The notes: generated by a model not told the origin, from the letters alone. A stretch of 64,000 nucleotides of DNA from Chelydra serpentina (GCA_037349315.1 JBAIAC010000003.1:16430501-16494500), one strand, 5' to 3'. Numbered from the stretch's first letter, positions 1 through 12,068 are shown. Translations and numbers: made by a program.

Positions 1-634
1 ATGGCGGCGTACGGTCCCGGTTTTTGCTGGCATTCAAGCAACATCCTTTCTTTATCTGTGTGTGTTATCCTCAGAAGAGTGATATCATTCATGGTAACCT
101 GGTTGAAATAGGGGAATTTTAGTGCGGGGGCATTCAGAGGGGCTCCGTCCCTGCTGGGCTGTTTGCCTGTGGCTGAACGGAAATCTTCCCCGCTGTGACC
201 CACGCGGTGGGGGGAGGGGGCACAGCGAACATCTTGCATGGGTGTGTGTGTGTGTGTGGGGGGGGGTGATTAGGTTCTCGCTGCATGTTAACCCGAAAAC
301 CGCCGCCCCCCCTAACTTTTCAATTGCTAACCTGTTTGTTTTAAATTGCCAGCCCACGGGATGTTTGTTATGGGAAATGAGGGGGTTGCTGTTTGAAAAC
401 ATTCCCGCCTGTTGTGAAGCTTAAAGAAGCCTATAGAGTGTCTTACCATGGCTGTCTGCAAGCCGAATTCTGTTGCCCACCGGACCTGCTTGTGTGATCT
501 CTCACAGCAAACCGGCAGACCCTCAATATAAGAGGCACAGTGCAACCTTGGACCAAATGCACATGTGATATGTAATGTTTTGTTCAAACAAAATGTGTCT
601 TTTACAGTTGTCTCCCGTTTGCTTCCTCCCACAG

Positions 635-1134
635 CTGCAAATGTTTCAACGCCACCCCTTTCATCACCATCCCAGAGGCTAGCGAAGATTAGAAGTAAAA
701 AGAAAAGGAGTCGAGACGATATGTTCTCAGAACTCATGGAATCCTCCCACTCTGAGGCTGCCCAGCAGAATGCGTGGAGGCAGACACTGTCTGAGTCCAG
801 GAAGGCAGAATTTGATCGCGCGGACGAGTGGCGTGCTGAAGAGAGACAGCGGCATCAGCGTGCAGAGAGAAGGCAGGATGCAATTCTGAGGCTACTGGAG
901 GATCAAACGGAAATCCTCCGGATTATGGCTGAGGACAGGCGTAGGGTTCAGGAAAGGCCGCCTGAGCCCAGACCGCCGCTACAGCCCCTGTGTAACCAAC
1001 AGCCCTCCTTCCCGAGTCCCATAACCTCATCCCCGAGACGCCCAAGAACGCGTTTGGGTGGCCTCTGTGCTCCCAACCACTCAAGCCAAGAGAACAGTCC
1101 AAGCAAGAAAGGGCTGGCATTCAATAAGTTTTAA
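635..1134 (+). CDS. Harbinger A Myb-partner, C-terminal exon
   Basis: Last exon of the second Harbinger protein, a Myb/SANT-like DNA-binding partner needed for nuclear import and binding in characterised Harbinger systems. An acceptor (CTTCCTCCCACAG) ends at 634. The exon encodes SPSQRLAKIRSKKKRSRDDM, then a charged, coiled-coil-like region, and stops at 1134. AATAAA follows near 1265. The equivalent exons near 7.3 kb and 62.9 kb have the same acceptor position and SPxxRLxxxR motif. The Myb domain exon would lie left of the window. Confidence 0.72.
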
Positions 1135-1412
1135 AGTGCTGTGTGTCCTTGTGCTTCCCTCATCCCCTCCTCCACCACCCATCCTGGTGCTTCCCTTCCT
1201 CCACCACCTATCCCGGGAGACTGTGTCAGTTACCCCCATAGTCCCCCCTCTGTGTTTTACGAATTAATAAAGAATGCATGATTTTTAAGCAACAATTACT
1301 TTATTTCCTCTGCAAGCGGTGATCGAGGGGGGGAGGGCAGGGCGGTTTGGGTAAAGGGAAGTAGAGTGCATGAGGGGGCGGGGCTTTTCATTAGTGGGGA
1401 AAAACAGAACTT

Positions 1413-2708
1413 TCACACAGCATTCTGGCCATTCATGAAACTGGTTTTCAAAGCTTCCCTGATGCGCAACGCACCCTGCTGTACTCTTGTAATAGCCCTG
1501 GTGTCTGGCTGCGCATAACCAGTGGCCAGGCGATTTGCCTCAACCTCCCACCCCGCCATAAACGTCTCCCCCTTACTCTCACAGATATTGTGGAGCGCAC
1601 AGCAAGCAGTAATAATAATGGGAATATTGTTTTCGCTGAGATATAACCTAGTTAATAAACTTCGCCAGCGCGCTTTTAAACGGCCAAATGCACACTCCAC
1701 CACCATTCTGCACTTGCTCAGCCTATAGTTGAAAAGGTCCTGACTACTATCCAGGCTACCTGTGTATGGCTTCATGAGCCACGGCATTAAGGGGTAGGCT
1801 GGGTCCCCAAGGATAACTATGGGCATCTCAACATCCCCAACGGTTATTTTCTGGTCTGGGAAGAAAGTCCCTTGGTGCAGCAGCTGAAACAGACCAGAGT
1901 TCCTGAAGATGCGAGCGTCATGTACCTTTCCCGGCCATCCCACGTTGATGTTGGTGAAACGCCCCTTGTGATCCACCAGTGCTTGCAGCACTATTGAAAA
2001 GTAACCCTTTCGGTTTATGTACTCGCTGGCTTGGTGGTCCGGTGCCAAGATAGAGATATGGGTTCCGTCTATCGCCCCTCCACAGTTCAGGAACCCCATT
2101 GCTGCAAAGCCATCCAGTATGAGCTGCACATTTCCCAGACTCACAACCCTTGGTACAAGCAGCTTGGTGATCGCCCTGGCTACTTGCATGACAACCGCCC
2201 CCACTGTAGATTTTCCCACTCCGAATTGATTCGCGACTGACCGGTAGCTGTCTGGCGTTGCAAGCTTCCACAGGGCTATCGCCAGTCGCTTCTCTACTGT
2301 GAGGGCTGCTCTCATCTTGGTGTTCTGGCGCTTCAGGGCAGGGGAAAGCAACTCACAAAGTTCCATGAAAGTGCCCTTACACATGCGAAAGTTTCGCAGC
2401 CACTGGGATTCATCCCAGACCTGCAGCACTATATGGTCCCACCAGTCTGTGCTTGTTTCCCGGGCCCAGAATCGGCATTCCACTGTATCAACGAGCCCCA
2501 TTACCACCATGATGTCCACCTTGCGGGGGGGCCTTTTTTGAGAGAGGTTTGTCTCCATGTCCTCATCACTCTCCTCAGGCTGATGCTGTCCCGTCCTCAC
2601 CTCCTGTTGCTCTAGCAGCTCCCGGTTCTCGGTCTCCATATACTGCTGGACAATGCGCGTGGTGTTCATAACGGCGATAACAGTTGCGGTGATCTGATCA
2701 TGCTCCAT
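1413..2708 (-). CDS. Harbinger A transposase, uninterrupted (about 431 aa)
   Basis: DDE transposase of the PIF/Harbinger (HARBI1-like) family, which cuts and reinserts the element together with a Myb-like partner. I choose the ATG at 2708 (MEHDQITATV) because it aligns with the start of the intact copy near 60438; the frame is open upstream to 2864. It has the helix-turn-helix-like segment [16 protein letters not shown], then AIDGTHI, KVHDAR and VVECAFGRLK, which carry the presumed catalytic D, D and E. There is no stop or frameshift. Substitutions such as GFLNCGG and THISIL depart from sister copies (GFPNCGG, THIPIL), so activity is uncertain. Confidence 0.85.
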   Translation of the reverse strand: MEHDQITATVIAVMNTTRIVQQYMETENRELLEQQEVRTGQHQPEESDEDMETNLSQKRPPRKVDIMVVMGLVDTVECRFWARETSTDWWDHIVLQVWDESQWLRNFRMCKGTFMELCELLSPALKRQNTKMRAALTVEKRLAIALWKLATPDSYRSVANQFGVGKSTVGAVVMQVARAITKLLVPRVVSLGNVQLILDGFAAMGFLNCGGAIDGTHISILAPDHQASEYINRKGYFSIVLQALVDHKGRFTNINVGWPGKVHDARIFRNSGLFQLLHQGTFFPDQKITVGDVEMPIVILGDPAYPLMPWLMKPYTGSLDSSQDLFNYRLSKCRMVVECAFGRLKARWRSLLTRLYLSENNIPIIITACCALHNICESKGETFMAGWEVEANRLATGYAQPDTRAITRVQQGALRIREALKTSFMNGQNAV

Positions 2709-2874
2709 GCTTCCCCTGGTACGCTGTTTGCAGGACAGCAGAGTGGGAGCAGAAGCGGCGGGTGGATAACAATGGTGGCAGCAATATGGCGCCCGCACGA
2801 AAAAAGGCGCGAAAGGATTTTTCGCTCCCCCCTCAGGTGCTTTCACGGAGGGAGGGGGGAGCAAGGGTTAGGCT

Positions 2875-3370
2875 CATTTCCTTCTAGCTGCAGATAGTAC
2901 AATATGCTGTGAGCAGGGGTTAGGCGCCTTTCCTTCCAGCTGCAGATGGTACAATAAGCTCTCCTGACCCCCTCAAGGATTGAACTCGCAACCCCGGGTT
3001 TAGCGGGTCAACGCTCATACCGCTGAGCTATCCCTCTGCCCGTGTTCCAGGCAGTGCTGGATCTCCCTTAAAGAAAACGTAAAAAAGCACCCCCGGCCAG
3101 CCACACCAAAGGCCGCCGGCCAGGAGCACTGTAATGTCAAGCATATTGTACGATCTGCAGCTAGAAGGCAAGGAGCTTCTGTTGTATGGTCCCGCGACCA
3201 CAACCATTTATGGCATATTGCACCATCTGCAGCTAGAAGGCAAGGAGCTTCTGCTATATGGTCCCACGACTACCAGCCTCAGGCGGAATGGCCCCCTCAA
3301 GGATTGAACTCGCAACCCCGGGTTTAGCAGGCCAACGCTCAGAACGCTGAGCTATCCCTCTGCCCGTATT
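2875..3370 (-). repeat. Two tRNA-like SINE heads and repeated tail units in Harbinger A
   Basis: Two tRNA-like heads (about 2958-3044 and 3291-3368, both minus) have A and B boxes as in the SINEs elsewhere in the window. They are associated with four copies of a unit containing CTGCAGCTAGAAGG. Two copies (near 3150 and 3225) read on the plus strand and two (near 2885 and 2940) in the opposite sense. The heads lack the CR1 tail, so this is a different SINE or a local duplication. Confidence 0.6.
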
Positions 3371-3818
3371 ATACCGTGACTGAATCTCCACTAGACCTAA
3401 TGTGAAGGCGTACGCTGGAGATGTATGGTAATTGTGAGCTGAGCAGCCTTCCGTAGCAAACATGGAAAGCACGCAGACAAGGCGCGAAAAAGATTGCTTT
3501 CAAGGAGGGAGGGAGGGACGTTTGATGGCCTGATGACATGTACCCTGAACCACCAGCGACATTGTTTTCTGTCCCATCAGGCTTTGGGATCGCAACCCAG
3601 AATTCCAATGGGCGGCGGAGACTGCGGGAACTGTGGGATAGCTACCCGCAATGCAATGCTTCGAAGGTCGATGCTACTCTCGCTACTGTGGACACAGACA
3701 ATCGACCTCATGGTCTTAACGCTCTTTAGTGGGGACACACACAATCGATTCCATTAATTCGGGTTTTAATATATCGACTTCTATAATTTCGACCTAATTC
3801 TGTAGTGTAGACGTACCC

Positions 3819-4089
3819 TAAGTGTGTATAAAAGACCTGTAATTTCTGTGTTAATTAGAGTCCTGTCACTGGACAGACTCTCCTTATTCTATAGAATAAA
3901 GTATTATTTTCCTTATCCCTGTCTTGCTGTTATTGGCTCTCAGCTAGACGGACCCGCTATTTCGGTAACACACTTATATATAAAGTGTGTTACCGAAATA
4001 GCGGGTCCGTCTAGCTGAGAGCCAATAACAGCAAGACAGGGATAAGGAAAATAATACTTTATTCTATAGAATAAGGAGAGTCTGTCCAG
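3819..4089. repeat. LTR 3' segment with perfect 107-bp inverted repeat
   Basis: After the Harbinger A target TAA comes LTR-like sequence with a TATA motif (GTATAAAAG, 3826-3834) and a polyadenylation signal (AATAAAG, about 3896-3902), ending GGTAACACA. The segment 3869-3975 is repeated in exact reverse complement at 3983-4089, with a 7-nt AT spacer. This is LTR material joined tail to tail. The family is not assigned. Confidence 0.8.
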
Positions 4090-4809
4090 AATATATATAT
4101 ATATATATTCATTCATGCAATCATTCATTCAAGTTCTATATAGATGTCATTGTTACCAGCCTAGAAGTTGCTCATGCCAAGTTACTGGCCAAGAAACCTG
4201 GGCATGAGGGTGGAGCCGAGTCTGTGTCAGATGCACCTGATGTTCCTGTAGGTTGGCAGCAGAACCAGAGACTCAAAGTCCTCAGTGTGTAGAAGCCATT
4301 CTTACAGGAATTATTTCCTATGTTAGTCTATGGGAACTGTTTCATCTTGCTGTTGCTAACTCAATCAGCAGATGGCACATTCCTCGTGGCTCCACGCTGT
4401 CCAAAGTCTGTTTTTCCAGGTGGTGGGGTGGATCCCAGTTTTACCCTCCGGAGTTGTATCGGTTGTAAGCCACTTGAAACCTTTCTTCGGCCGATGGATA
4501 CTCCCTTTCTAGGCTGGCACCTCCCTAGCCATTCATGTATGTCACGCATTCATCAACATACATTCTATATCTTCATTTCTGTCTCCACCACTTTCGGGGT
4601 GTGTGCTAATTCATTTGAGACTCCCGGCCCTTTAATCACAGAGGGTGGCGATCTGTTTCCAGGAGCAGTTGCTTGTTACAATGAAGTGAAAGTCACTTAA
4701 CAGCTTATAGCGTTTGTTTACATTGTATCAATTACAGAGTAAACTGCATGAAGCACAGAGTCAATTCAGGGCTTAAGGCTCACAGCAGGGGTGTTAACAC
4801 AGTGGTCAC
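4090..4809. other. Unassigned, probably old repeat sequence
   Basis: A short (AT)n tract and ATTC repeats are followed by about 650 bp with no recognisable gene. The host sequence of the 12-bp duplication at 4810 appears to resume at 9139. I see no exon here. Confidence 0.4.
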
Positions 4810-5232
4810 TTAAAGAGCAGAATGATAGGTTTCAATGTAGTAGCCGTGTTAGGCCTTGGCTACACTTGCAGCTGTACAGTGCTGTTAGTTAAACCCGTGT
4901 TCGTACAGCTGAGTAGGGAAAGCGCTGCAGCCTGTCCACACTGGCAGCCGCAGCGCAGTAACTAGCACTGACGTGGCTACATTTGCGGCACTTGCAGTGG
5001 TTTTGGGAGAGGTGCATTATGGGCGGGTATCCCACAGAACACCTCTTCCAATTCTGGCGCCGTGGGTTGTGGGAAGGGGGCATGGGGTATGGTGCATTCT
5101 GGGTCCTGTCCCAACGCCCCGTGATGCATCGCTTCGCATCCCAGCAATCCCTGTGTTTCCGGCCACAATTTGCACCATCTTTCAACGGTTTCTTTGTAGC
5201 ATGATCTGTGCTCCGTTTCTGTCAGCGGGAAA

Positions 5233-6486
5233 ATGGATCCCGACCTGGTGAGCAAAATACTGACGAGTCTCGCCAGCACGTCACGTTTGGCAGTCGAGCT
5301 GTTCCTTAAGATCCACAGTGACAGCGAGGAGTCCGGCGATGATGATGACGATGAAATTGTCACGCAAAACGCGTACAACACTAACTTGCTTGTGGCATTC
5401 ACGGACATGCTATGCACCGTGGAACGCCGCTTTTGGGCTCGGGAAACCAGCACAGAGTGGTGGGATCACATTGTCATGCAAGTCTGGGATGACGAGCAGT
5501 GGGTGCAGAACTTTCGAATGAGAAAAGCTACTTTCATGGGACTGTGTGAGGAGCTCGCCCCCGCCCTGCGGCGCAAGGACACGAGATTGAGAGCTGCCCT
5601 GATGGTGGAGAAGCGGGTGGCTATTGCAATCTGGAAGCTCGCAACTCCGGACTGCTATCGATCAGTAGCGAACCAGTTTGGAGTGGGAAAGTCGACCGTT
5701 GGGATCGTGCTGATGCAAGTTTGCAAGGCCAATAATCGCATCCTGCTCAGAAGAACCATGACTCCGGGTAACGTGCAGGACATTGTGGCTGGCTTTGAAC
5801 AAATGGGTTTCCCTAACTGCGGAGGGGCTATAGATGGGACACATATTCCTATTCTGGCTCCACCCCACCTAGCATCCGAGTACATTAATCGGAAGGGGTA
5901 TTTCTCCATGGTTCTCCAGGCGCTTGTGGATCACCGTGGGCATTTCATTGACATCAACGCAGGCTGGCCCGGAAAGGTGCATGACGCACGCATCTTTCGG
6001 AACACTGCCCTGTTCTGGAAGATGCAGTCCGCGACTTTTTTCCCAGACCGGAAGATCACGGTAGGGGAAATTGAAATGCCCACTGTGATCCTTGGAGACC
6101 CCGCGTACCCTTTAATGCCGTGGCTCATGAAACCCTACACAGGGAGCCTTGACACCAGCAAGGAACGGTTCAACTACAGGCTGAGCCGGTGCAGAATGAC
6201 TGTGGAGTGTGCTTTTGGCCATTTGAAGGGCCGCTGACGATCTCTATATGGGAATCTGGACTTGGCTGAACACAGCATCCCCGCGGTTATATCCGCGTGC
6301 TGTACCCTCCATAATATTTGTGAAGGGAAGGGTGAAATGTTCACTCAGGCGTGGACCTCAGAGGTTCAACACCTGGAGGCTGAATTTGCACAGCCAGAGA
6401 GCAGGTCTATTAGAGGGGCCCAGCGTGGGGCTGCAAGGATTAGGGATGCCTTGAGGGAGAAATTTGAGGCTGACAACCACCACTAA
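5233..6486 (+). pseudogene. Harbinger B transposase with one nonsense codon
   Basis: The reading frame from ATG 5233 runs to 6486, about 417 codons, broken only by TGA at 6235-6237. The intact copies have Trp there (LKGRW), so TGG to TGA is likely. It carries the helix-turn-helix-like [31 protein letters not shown] and VECAFGHLKG, so all presumed catalytic residues precede the stop. The C-terminal part stays in frame after it. AATAAAG follows near 6634. An acidic stretch (DDDDD) near residue 36 is peculiar to this copy. Confidence 0.88.
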
Positions 6487-6907
6487 TGTGTGCTGCCCTG
6501 CACGACCCTGAAGTGAAGTGGTTCCAATGTTATCAGTTATCTGTCTTTGCTAAGCTGATTTGTGTTTGCTCAGCTCACTTGCGTTGCCTGTTTCTTTCCT
6601 GGGCTAAGGTATCTTTTTTCCTTATGCAATAATAAAGATTGTTTGCACATCTAAAGAATCCGTTTATTACAGAGAAAATACATGTATTAAAAAGAAACAC
6701 AACTGCTTGTGAGACAGAAAGGGCAAGGGGGTGGTGGGTGGTGTGGGGAAGGGTTTGATCACAGGGTATGGTATGTCCTGCTTTCATACTCGGGCTTCCT
6801 GTCTGGAGTGCTGTGCAGTGAGTGCTGGACTTCAGGATGTTTATAATTAGGGATGGGAGTTGAGTGCAGTGGGTAAGGGTCATAGTTTCCAGGGCTGTCT
6901 GGTGAAG

Positions 6908-8525
6908 CTACAGGTGTTGGGGGCATCTGGTGTGGGTGATAAGAACCTGTATGTTGGGTGAAGTGGGCAGGTGGTGACATGGGGGCACAAGTGTTTTGGG
7001 ACACTGGCTGCAGGGGGGGGGGCGGGGGCGGTACTGCTCCGCCTGCATGGTGACGAGCGCCTGGATAGAGTCCGCTTGGTGCGCCATGATGCTAATCAGC
7101 TCCTTTGTGCTTTTGTGCTGGAGCTTCATGCTTTGCTGCCGCTGCGCTGCGTTTTCCTGACGGAGCCTGCTTTCACTCTCCCTCCACTGCCGAGTCTTTT
7201 GATTATCTTTAAGAGACTCTTTCATAACTTCCTGCAGCATGTCTTCTTTCGTTCTTCTGGGCCTCTTCCTGAGCCTTTGGAGTCTCTCAGCCGGTGATAA
7301 GAAGGATGGCGGAGATCTCAAGGTTGCATCTGGAAGGCAAAATGCAACATTTAACAGAGGCATCATTGTTTTATGCCAGACAGAGCAATGATTCCCCCAC
7401 ACTTAAGGAGGGCACACACAGTCTCCAAAACAGCACAATTTTCCCATCCCAAACAGAGTGCACAGAACCCACGGGAGCCCCAAAATGGTGAGTAAACACA
7501 GGGTAAAGGGGGACTGATTGTTTCACGGATGTACTGTCCAACGGGTTTCTGTGCCTTGGGGAGAGCCAACAGCTGCAGGGGGAACCTGCACTGAACACTA
7601 TCCCCACATTTTCCACAGGAGTTCATCCTGGAAGATATCTCACTGCTGAGGGTGTCCGTGGAAGCAAGGAAGGGTCTTCTACTGCAATGCGGCTTTCGCC
7701 CTGGCCCATATGCAGCTTGCCTGTGTGCAGCAATGGTCCCCCCGCCCCTCGCGGCACAGTGGCACGGACACGTTACCCTGACTGGGACAAGGACCACGGC
7801 GGCTCTCCCAATGAACCTGCGCAAGCACATTGCCCACGTCCTGGCTGAGACTTTCGAAGAGATTACAGTGGCCGATTTCTCCGATGTGATAGACCACATC
7901 AATGCGCTCTTCCGCATCTAGGCATGCATACAGCCCAAACCCTCCTCGCCCAAGGACCCCACACCGAAAATACTCCTTCCCGAAAATAAAAGCTGCTTAC
8001 CACGAACCTGTTCTTCTCTTTCTCTCCCAGTGCGTACTGGCTGCTGCGACTGGCTCCCTTCCTCCTGGCTCGAGAAGAGCTCCTGGCTGCATGCACCCAG
8101 GGAGTCAGGGGTGTCTCTCCCAACCACAGCACCCTCGCTTCTGTTTTCTTCAACCCCCTCCTCCTCCTCCTCCTCATCCCGCTCTCCCGTGTCCACGGTG
8201 GTGCTCGGAAGAGTAGTGGGGTCAACCCCAAGTATTGCATCCAGCTCTTTGTAGAATCGGCAGGTTGTGGGGGGAGCACCTGAGCGCTTGTTTGCCTCGC
8301 GGGCTTTGCGGTACACACTCCGCAGCTCCTTTACTTTTATCCTGCACTGCATTGCGTCCCGGTCATGGCCCCTTTCAATCATGGCCCTTGATATCTGGCC
8401 GAAAGTATCGAAATTCCTCCGGCTGGATTGCAGCTGGGACTGGACAGCTTCCCCCCCCAAACAGCGATGAGGTCCAGCAGCTCGCCATTGCTCCATACTG
8501 GGGCTCGTCTCGCACGTGGAGGCAT
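6908..8525 (-). pseudogene. Harbinger B Myb/SANT-like partner, two exons, frameshifted
   Basis: Exon 1 starts at ATG 8525 (MPPRARRAPVWSNGELLDLI), the N-terminus of a Myb/SANT trihelix-like domain. One base is missing in the G-run at about 8451-8458, after which the domain continues in another frame (RNFDTFGQISRAMIERGHDR, then RIKVKELRSVYRKA) to a donor near 8001 (GTG|GTAAGC). An acidic run EEEEEEG follows the domain. Exon 2 (7329-6908, acceptor TTTTGCCTTCCAG) encodes SPAERLQRLRKRPRRTKEDM and a coiled-coil-like tail. Transposase and Myb genes converge with polyadenylation signals between them. Confidence 0.82.
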
Positions 8526-9138
8526 GGTTACCTGGAAAGATGCGCTGAGAGCACTCCACGCCTGGCTGAGCAAACAGGAAGGGGATATTTAAAATTCCAA
8601 AGGAATTTAAAGGGTCAGAGTGGCGGTTGGTCACCTGAGGCCAGGGCAGTAGAGTGCTAATTGATGACCAAAGTGGCTAGAACAGGCGTTGTGCGATACT
8701 TCCGAATACTTCTAGAGGCCAATAACAGCGCATTGGGTGACCACACTGTAGCCGCAGCGCACCAGCAGCAGCGCAACAAACGTTATTCCTCTCGGGGAGG
8801 TGGAGTACCTGCAGCGCTGTACCTGAGGAGATGCAGCGCTGCACGTGCCTTGCGAGTGTAGCCAGTTAGTGAGTTGCAGAGCTGCAGGCAGTTTTATTGC
8901 GCTGTAACTCGTGAGTGTAGCCAAGGCCTTAGTCTGTGTCAGCAAAACGAAAATAAGCAAGAAAAACGTGTAGCACCTTAGAGACTAACAAATTTATTTC
9001 AGCATAAGCTTTCGTGGGTTAGAACCCACTTCATCGGATGAAGTGGGTTCTAACCCACGAAAGCTTATGCTGAAGTAAATTTGTTAGTCTCTAAGGTGCT
9101 ACACGTTTTTCTTGCTTATTTTCGTTTTAAAGAGCAGA

Positions 9139-12068
9139 GTCAATTAACTTGTTTGTAAGTTTTACATAGTAAAAGTATCTTTCAAAGGACATCTTTCAAT
9201 GTTTATACATACAGTAAGTTACAAGTTTTAACAGGAGACCCAAGATATCTTTTTACTTGGTGAAGCTGTTGGATTTTAGTCAAGTTATGGGGGGGTCACT
9301 TTCCCTTGAGGGAATCAGTCAGTATCTTCTTTAATATCCCTACACCGTTCCTGCTTGTGTGAGAAAAACACCCAACCCAGCAACTGCCACCCACTGGCCT
9401 CCACCCCAGACACTGCAGCTCCAGCCACCGCTGACAGGCTGCAGTCTGGGAGTGCCTGAGTCCTGCGAACAGGAGATCCGAGTAGCGCGGGTAATGGGGC
9501 ATCCCCAAGGGAGGGGAGAGCTGGGACATGGTCTCAAACCCGGAGCTTCACCGGGCACCCAGGTGCCTTTTAAATCTCCGCAGAGCTGCTCACTGCCTGT
9601 GGCATTATGATTTGTATTACAACAGCACCTGGAGCCCCTGACTGGGGCCCCGTGTGCCGGGCGCTGCACAGACCCCCACTGAGCTCAGTGCCCCCATTGT
9701 GCCAGCTGCAGCACAGCCTCCCAGTGAGATCAGGGCCCCACTGAGCTGTGTGCTGTATACACATAGAGAATTTCTTCCCCAACGGGTTTACATTCTAAAT
9801 AGACAGAGGAAGGATTCTTATCCCCATTGTAGAAATGGGAAAACTGAGGCACAAAGTGGCTCCGTGACTTGTCTAAAGTCAGCGACAGACACAGGAACTG
9901 AATCAAGGTGTCCTGAGCCCCAGGCCAGTAGCTTCACCACAGACCATCCTGTCACTGCCCCTGCCTCACATTTCCAGCCAGATGGCAGCCCCGTCAGCCT
10001 TGAGGGGACTGTAGAGGGGGAGGCATTATTAAGGGAGAGCAATACTCAAGGATCTGGGGAGACCTATAATTGAAAGGGCGTCATGCAGGGCTGGGCTGAG
10101 GGGAGCCCGGGGTCTGAGCCCAGACATCAGTTCCCGTCTGGCTGAGTCTGGCAATCCAAGGGAGAATGTTCCTGCTTAGCACTGACATGCTGCTGGGGCA
10201 GTTCCCACGCCCCTCCCCCATGTTGCCCCACCCTGGGGCAGGCCCTGCAAGTGAGGGATACAAGGGGGAGCCAGGCCAATGGCTCTCTATCCCCATAGGC
10301 CTGGGTTCCCCCTGCCTGGCACCTTGTACTGTCAGTGGTACCTCTGTAGACCGGGCATCGACACCCCCGTCAGCCCCACCCTGGTGCCAGCATTTCCCAT
10401 CGCTCTGCCCTGGCCAACACAGGGTGACGGTGGGTGAACCAGGTCCCGTGCAATGCTGGGCAGGGATCACAGACACAAGGCTCCCTGCCCCTCTTGCCTG
10501 AGAGTTGGGCCATCAACCCCTCCCTGGGTAAGGCGGGCAGGCCAGAGACAGTCCGGGAGATGCAAACAGGCTGCAGCATGGCTGGAAAGCAATTACTGAG
10601 ATGGGAACAGCCCCATGGGGGGGTGGGGGGGGAGAGATTTGTGACCATAATTTGTGTCAGCAGCTACAGAGTGGGGTTTGTGGGTTAGAACAGGGGGTCT
10701 GGGAGCCAGGACTCCTGGGTTCTGAGGTACAGCTGAACCCTGTCTCCCCAATCTGGGATCCTCTCACACTGTGATGTTGTGACAAGCTGCAAAGGCCTCC
10801 AAGCTTTCACTCACACCAACCTCCACAGGCAGGGACCATGCCCGGCTATGTCCATGAATGGTCTGGCCAGCCAATCATGAACCCGCAATAGTCAGGCTAC
10901 AGCTAAAATACCCCCAAGCTCCTCGGTCTAGGACCCCGGAGCTGTGCCGTCCTGCCCTGGTCAAAACCCGACCAGTATGAATGTATTAACCAGTTCACCA
11001 CGGCTACAAAGGAAAGTGGACATGCGCCAATTCTTGTTCCTCGGCTGAGAGTTTTCCCTTTGCATTTCAAACAACACACAGTGTTTTAGGTAAAATATAA
11101 GACAGATTTATTAACTACAGAAAGATCGATTTCAAGTGATTATAAGCGATAGCAAACAGACCAAAGTAGATGACCTAGCAAATTAAGAAATTTGCAAGCT
11201 AAGTTTTATACACTAGACAGGATTTGTGTCAAGCAGTGTCTTCCCCAGTACACGCAGGCTAGCTTTTGCATACACAGGCAGGCTTCCTTCTTTCCTGCCT
11301 CAGACCAGCATCTCCCCCCCAGTTCAGTCTTTTTCCTCCGGTCCTTCTAGATATGGCACTGTGGGGAAAGTAAGGTCAGTTAGACCTATTCCTTTCCCCT
11401 TTTATATCTTCTTCCAACTTGCTGGAAAGCTCTCTTCCGGTGTCCTGGGTCTTCCGCTCTGGGATCCCCTCAGGTTGTGGCACAGACTCCAACAGGCTCT
11501 GTTAAGCTGCAGAAGTTAAACACAGGCAATGTCTATTACAGGGAACCTGCCATAATGTTGTGCAGTGACAGTGCACACTGCTTGGGACGGTCACCCTAGC
11601 GGCTGCAGTGTTCAGTGGACAAAATCTCTAACCCCGTTGACAAAGCTTTTAGCTCCAGTGTCAGAGATCTGTGTTCCTGGAGCCTCAGGTGCTGGGCTCT
11701 GTCCCTCCTGCTCCCTCCCGGCAGTTTCACTGGAGACTGTTCTCTGAAGCAGCTGGATTTATCATCACAAAGCTCAGCCAATGCTATATCAGCAGCCACA
11801 GAGAAACCCCTCTTACTAGAGTCTTTTACACCTACATTCATCGCAGAGAAAACAAGGGGGATTTGGCAGAAAACCTGTTCCTGCACCCCCAGTGTGAATA
11901 AAAGGGAAATAAGAGATCCAGAACTCCCCTGTTCTGCTCCATGGGGCTGGTTTGCTAGAGGGGACAGGCCAGTGAGACTCGGGGTCCAATGACTTGGACT
12001 AGGGGTCTCTCTCTCCAGAGGCCCCAGTGAGAGCAGTGAACCCCCAGGCTAGAGCCCCCCTCACTTAC
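9139..12068. other. Sequence downstream of class I exon 7: MIR-like and old repeats
   Basis: About 9620-9950 resembles the reverse complement of a MIR/CORE-SINE (GGGAAAACTGAGGCAC then GTGACTTGTCTAAAGTCA). About 10780-11560 resembles a dispersed LTR-type repeat, by general recognition only. The last class I exon and 3' UTR should be in this interval, but I cannot place them; 11590-11890 is a possible site without a convincing acceptor. Confidence 0.4.

Larger units (their letters stand above)
1..3818 (-). mobile_element. Harbinger A, partial (left end outside window)
   Basis: PIF/Harbinger DNA transposon whose transposase-side terminus is at 3818 (GTGTAGACGTACCC), followed by TAA, the expected 3-bp target type. 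It contains a minus-strand transposase and a plus-strand Myb-partner exon arranged tail to tail. The termini and coding layout match Harbinger D, so both belong to one subfamily. It inserted into LTR sequence that resumes at 3819. Confidence 0.85.
4852..8928 (+). mobile_element. Harbinger B, complete element
   Basis: The inverted ends GGCCTTGGCTACAC (4852) and GTGTAGCCAAGGCC (8928) are perfect over 14 bp, and both are flanked by TTA (4849-4851, 8929-8931). Inside are a plus-strand transposase and a convergent minus-strand Myb gene. At 4,077 bp this looks full length. Removing it rejoins the head of the host retroposon (GTG-TTA-GTC), which matches the uninterrupted copy near 36.9 kb. Confidence 0.93.
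4822..9126 (+). mobile_element. Palindromic retroposon (SINE/Penelope-like), split by Harbinger B
   Basis: Twelve-base duplications (TTAAAGAGCAGA) at 4810-4821 and 9127-9138 bracket the unit. Its head (TTTCAATGTAGTAGCCGTG) stops at Harbinger B and resumes at 8929. A 91-bp segment, 8944-9034, is then repeated inverted at 9038-9128 with one mismatch and a 3-nt loop; the last two bases overlap the duplication. The same head and foldback occur at 36743-36932. Assignment to a SINE or to Penelope-type terminal repeats is inference. Confidence 0.75.

Noticed and set aside
11596..11886. Candidate final class I exon
   Set aside because: No acceptor in the right phase with a convincing polypyrimidine tract, and the translation does not resemble a class I tail end.
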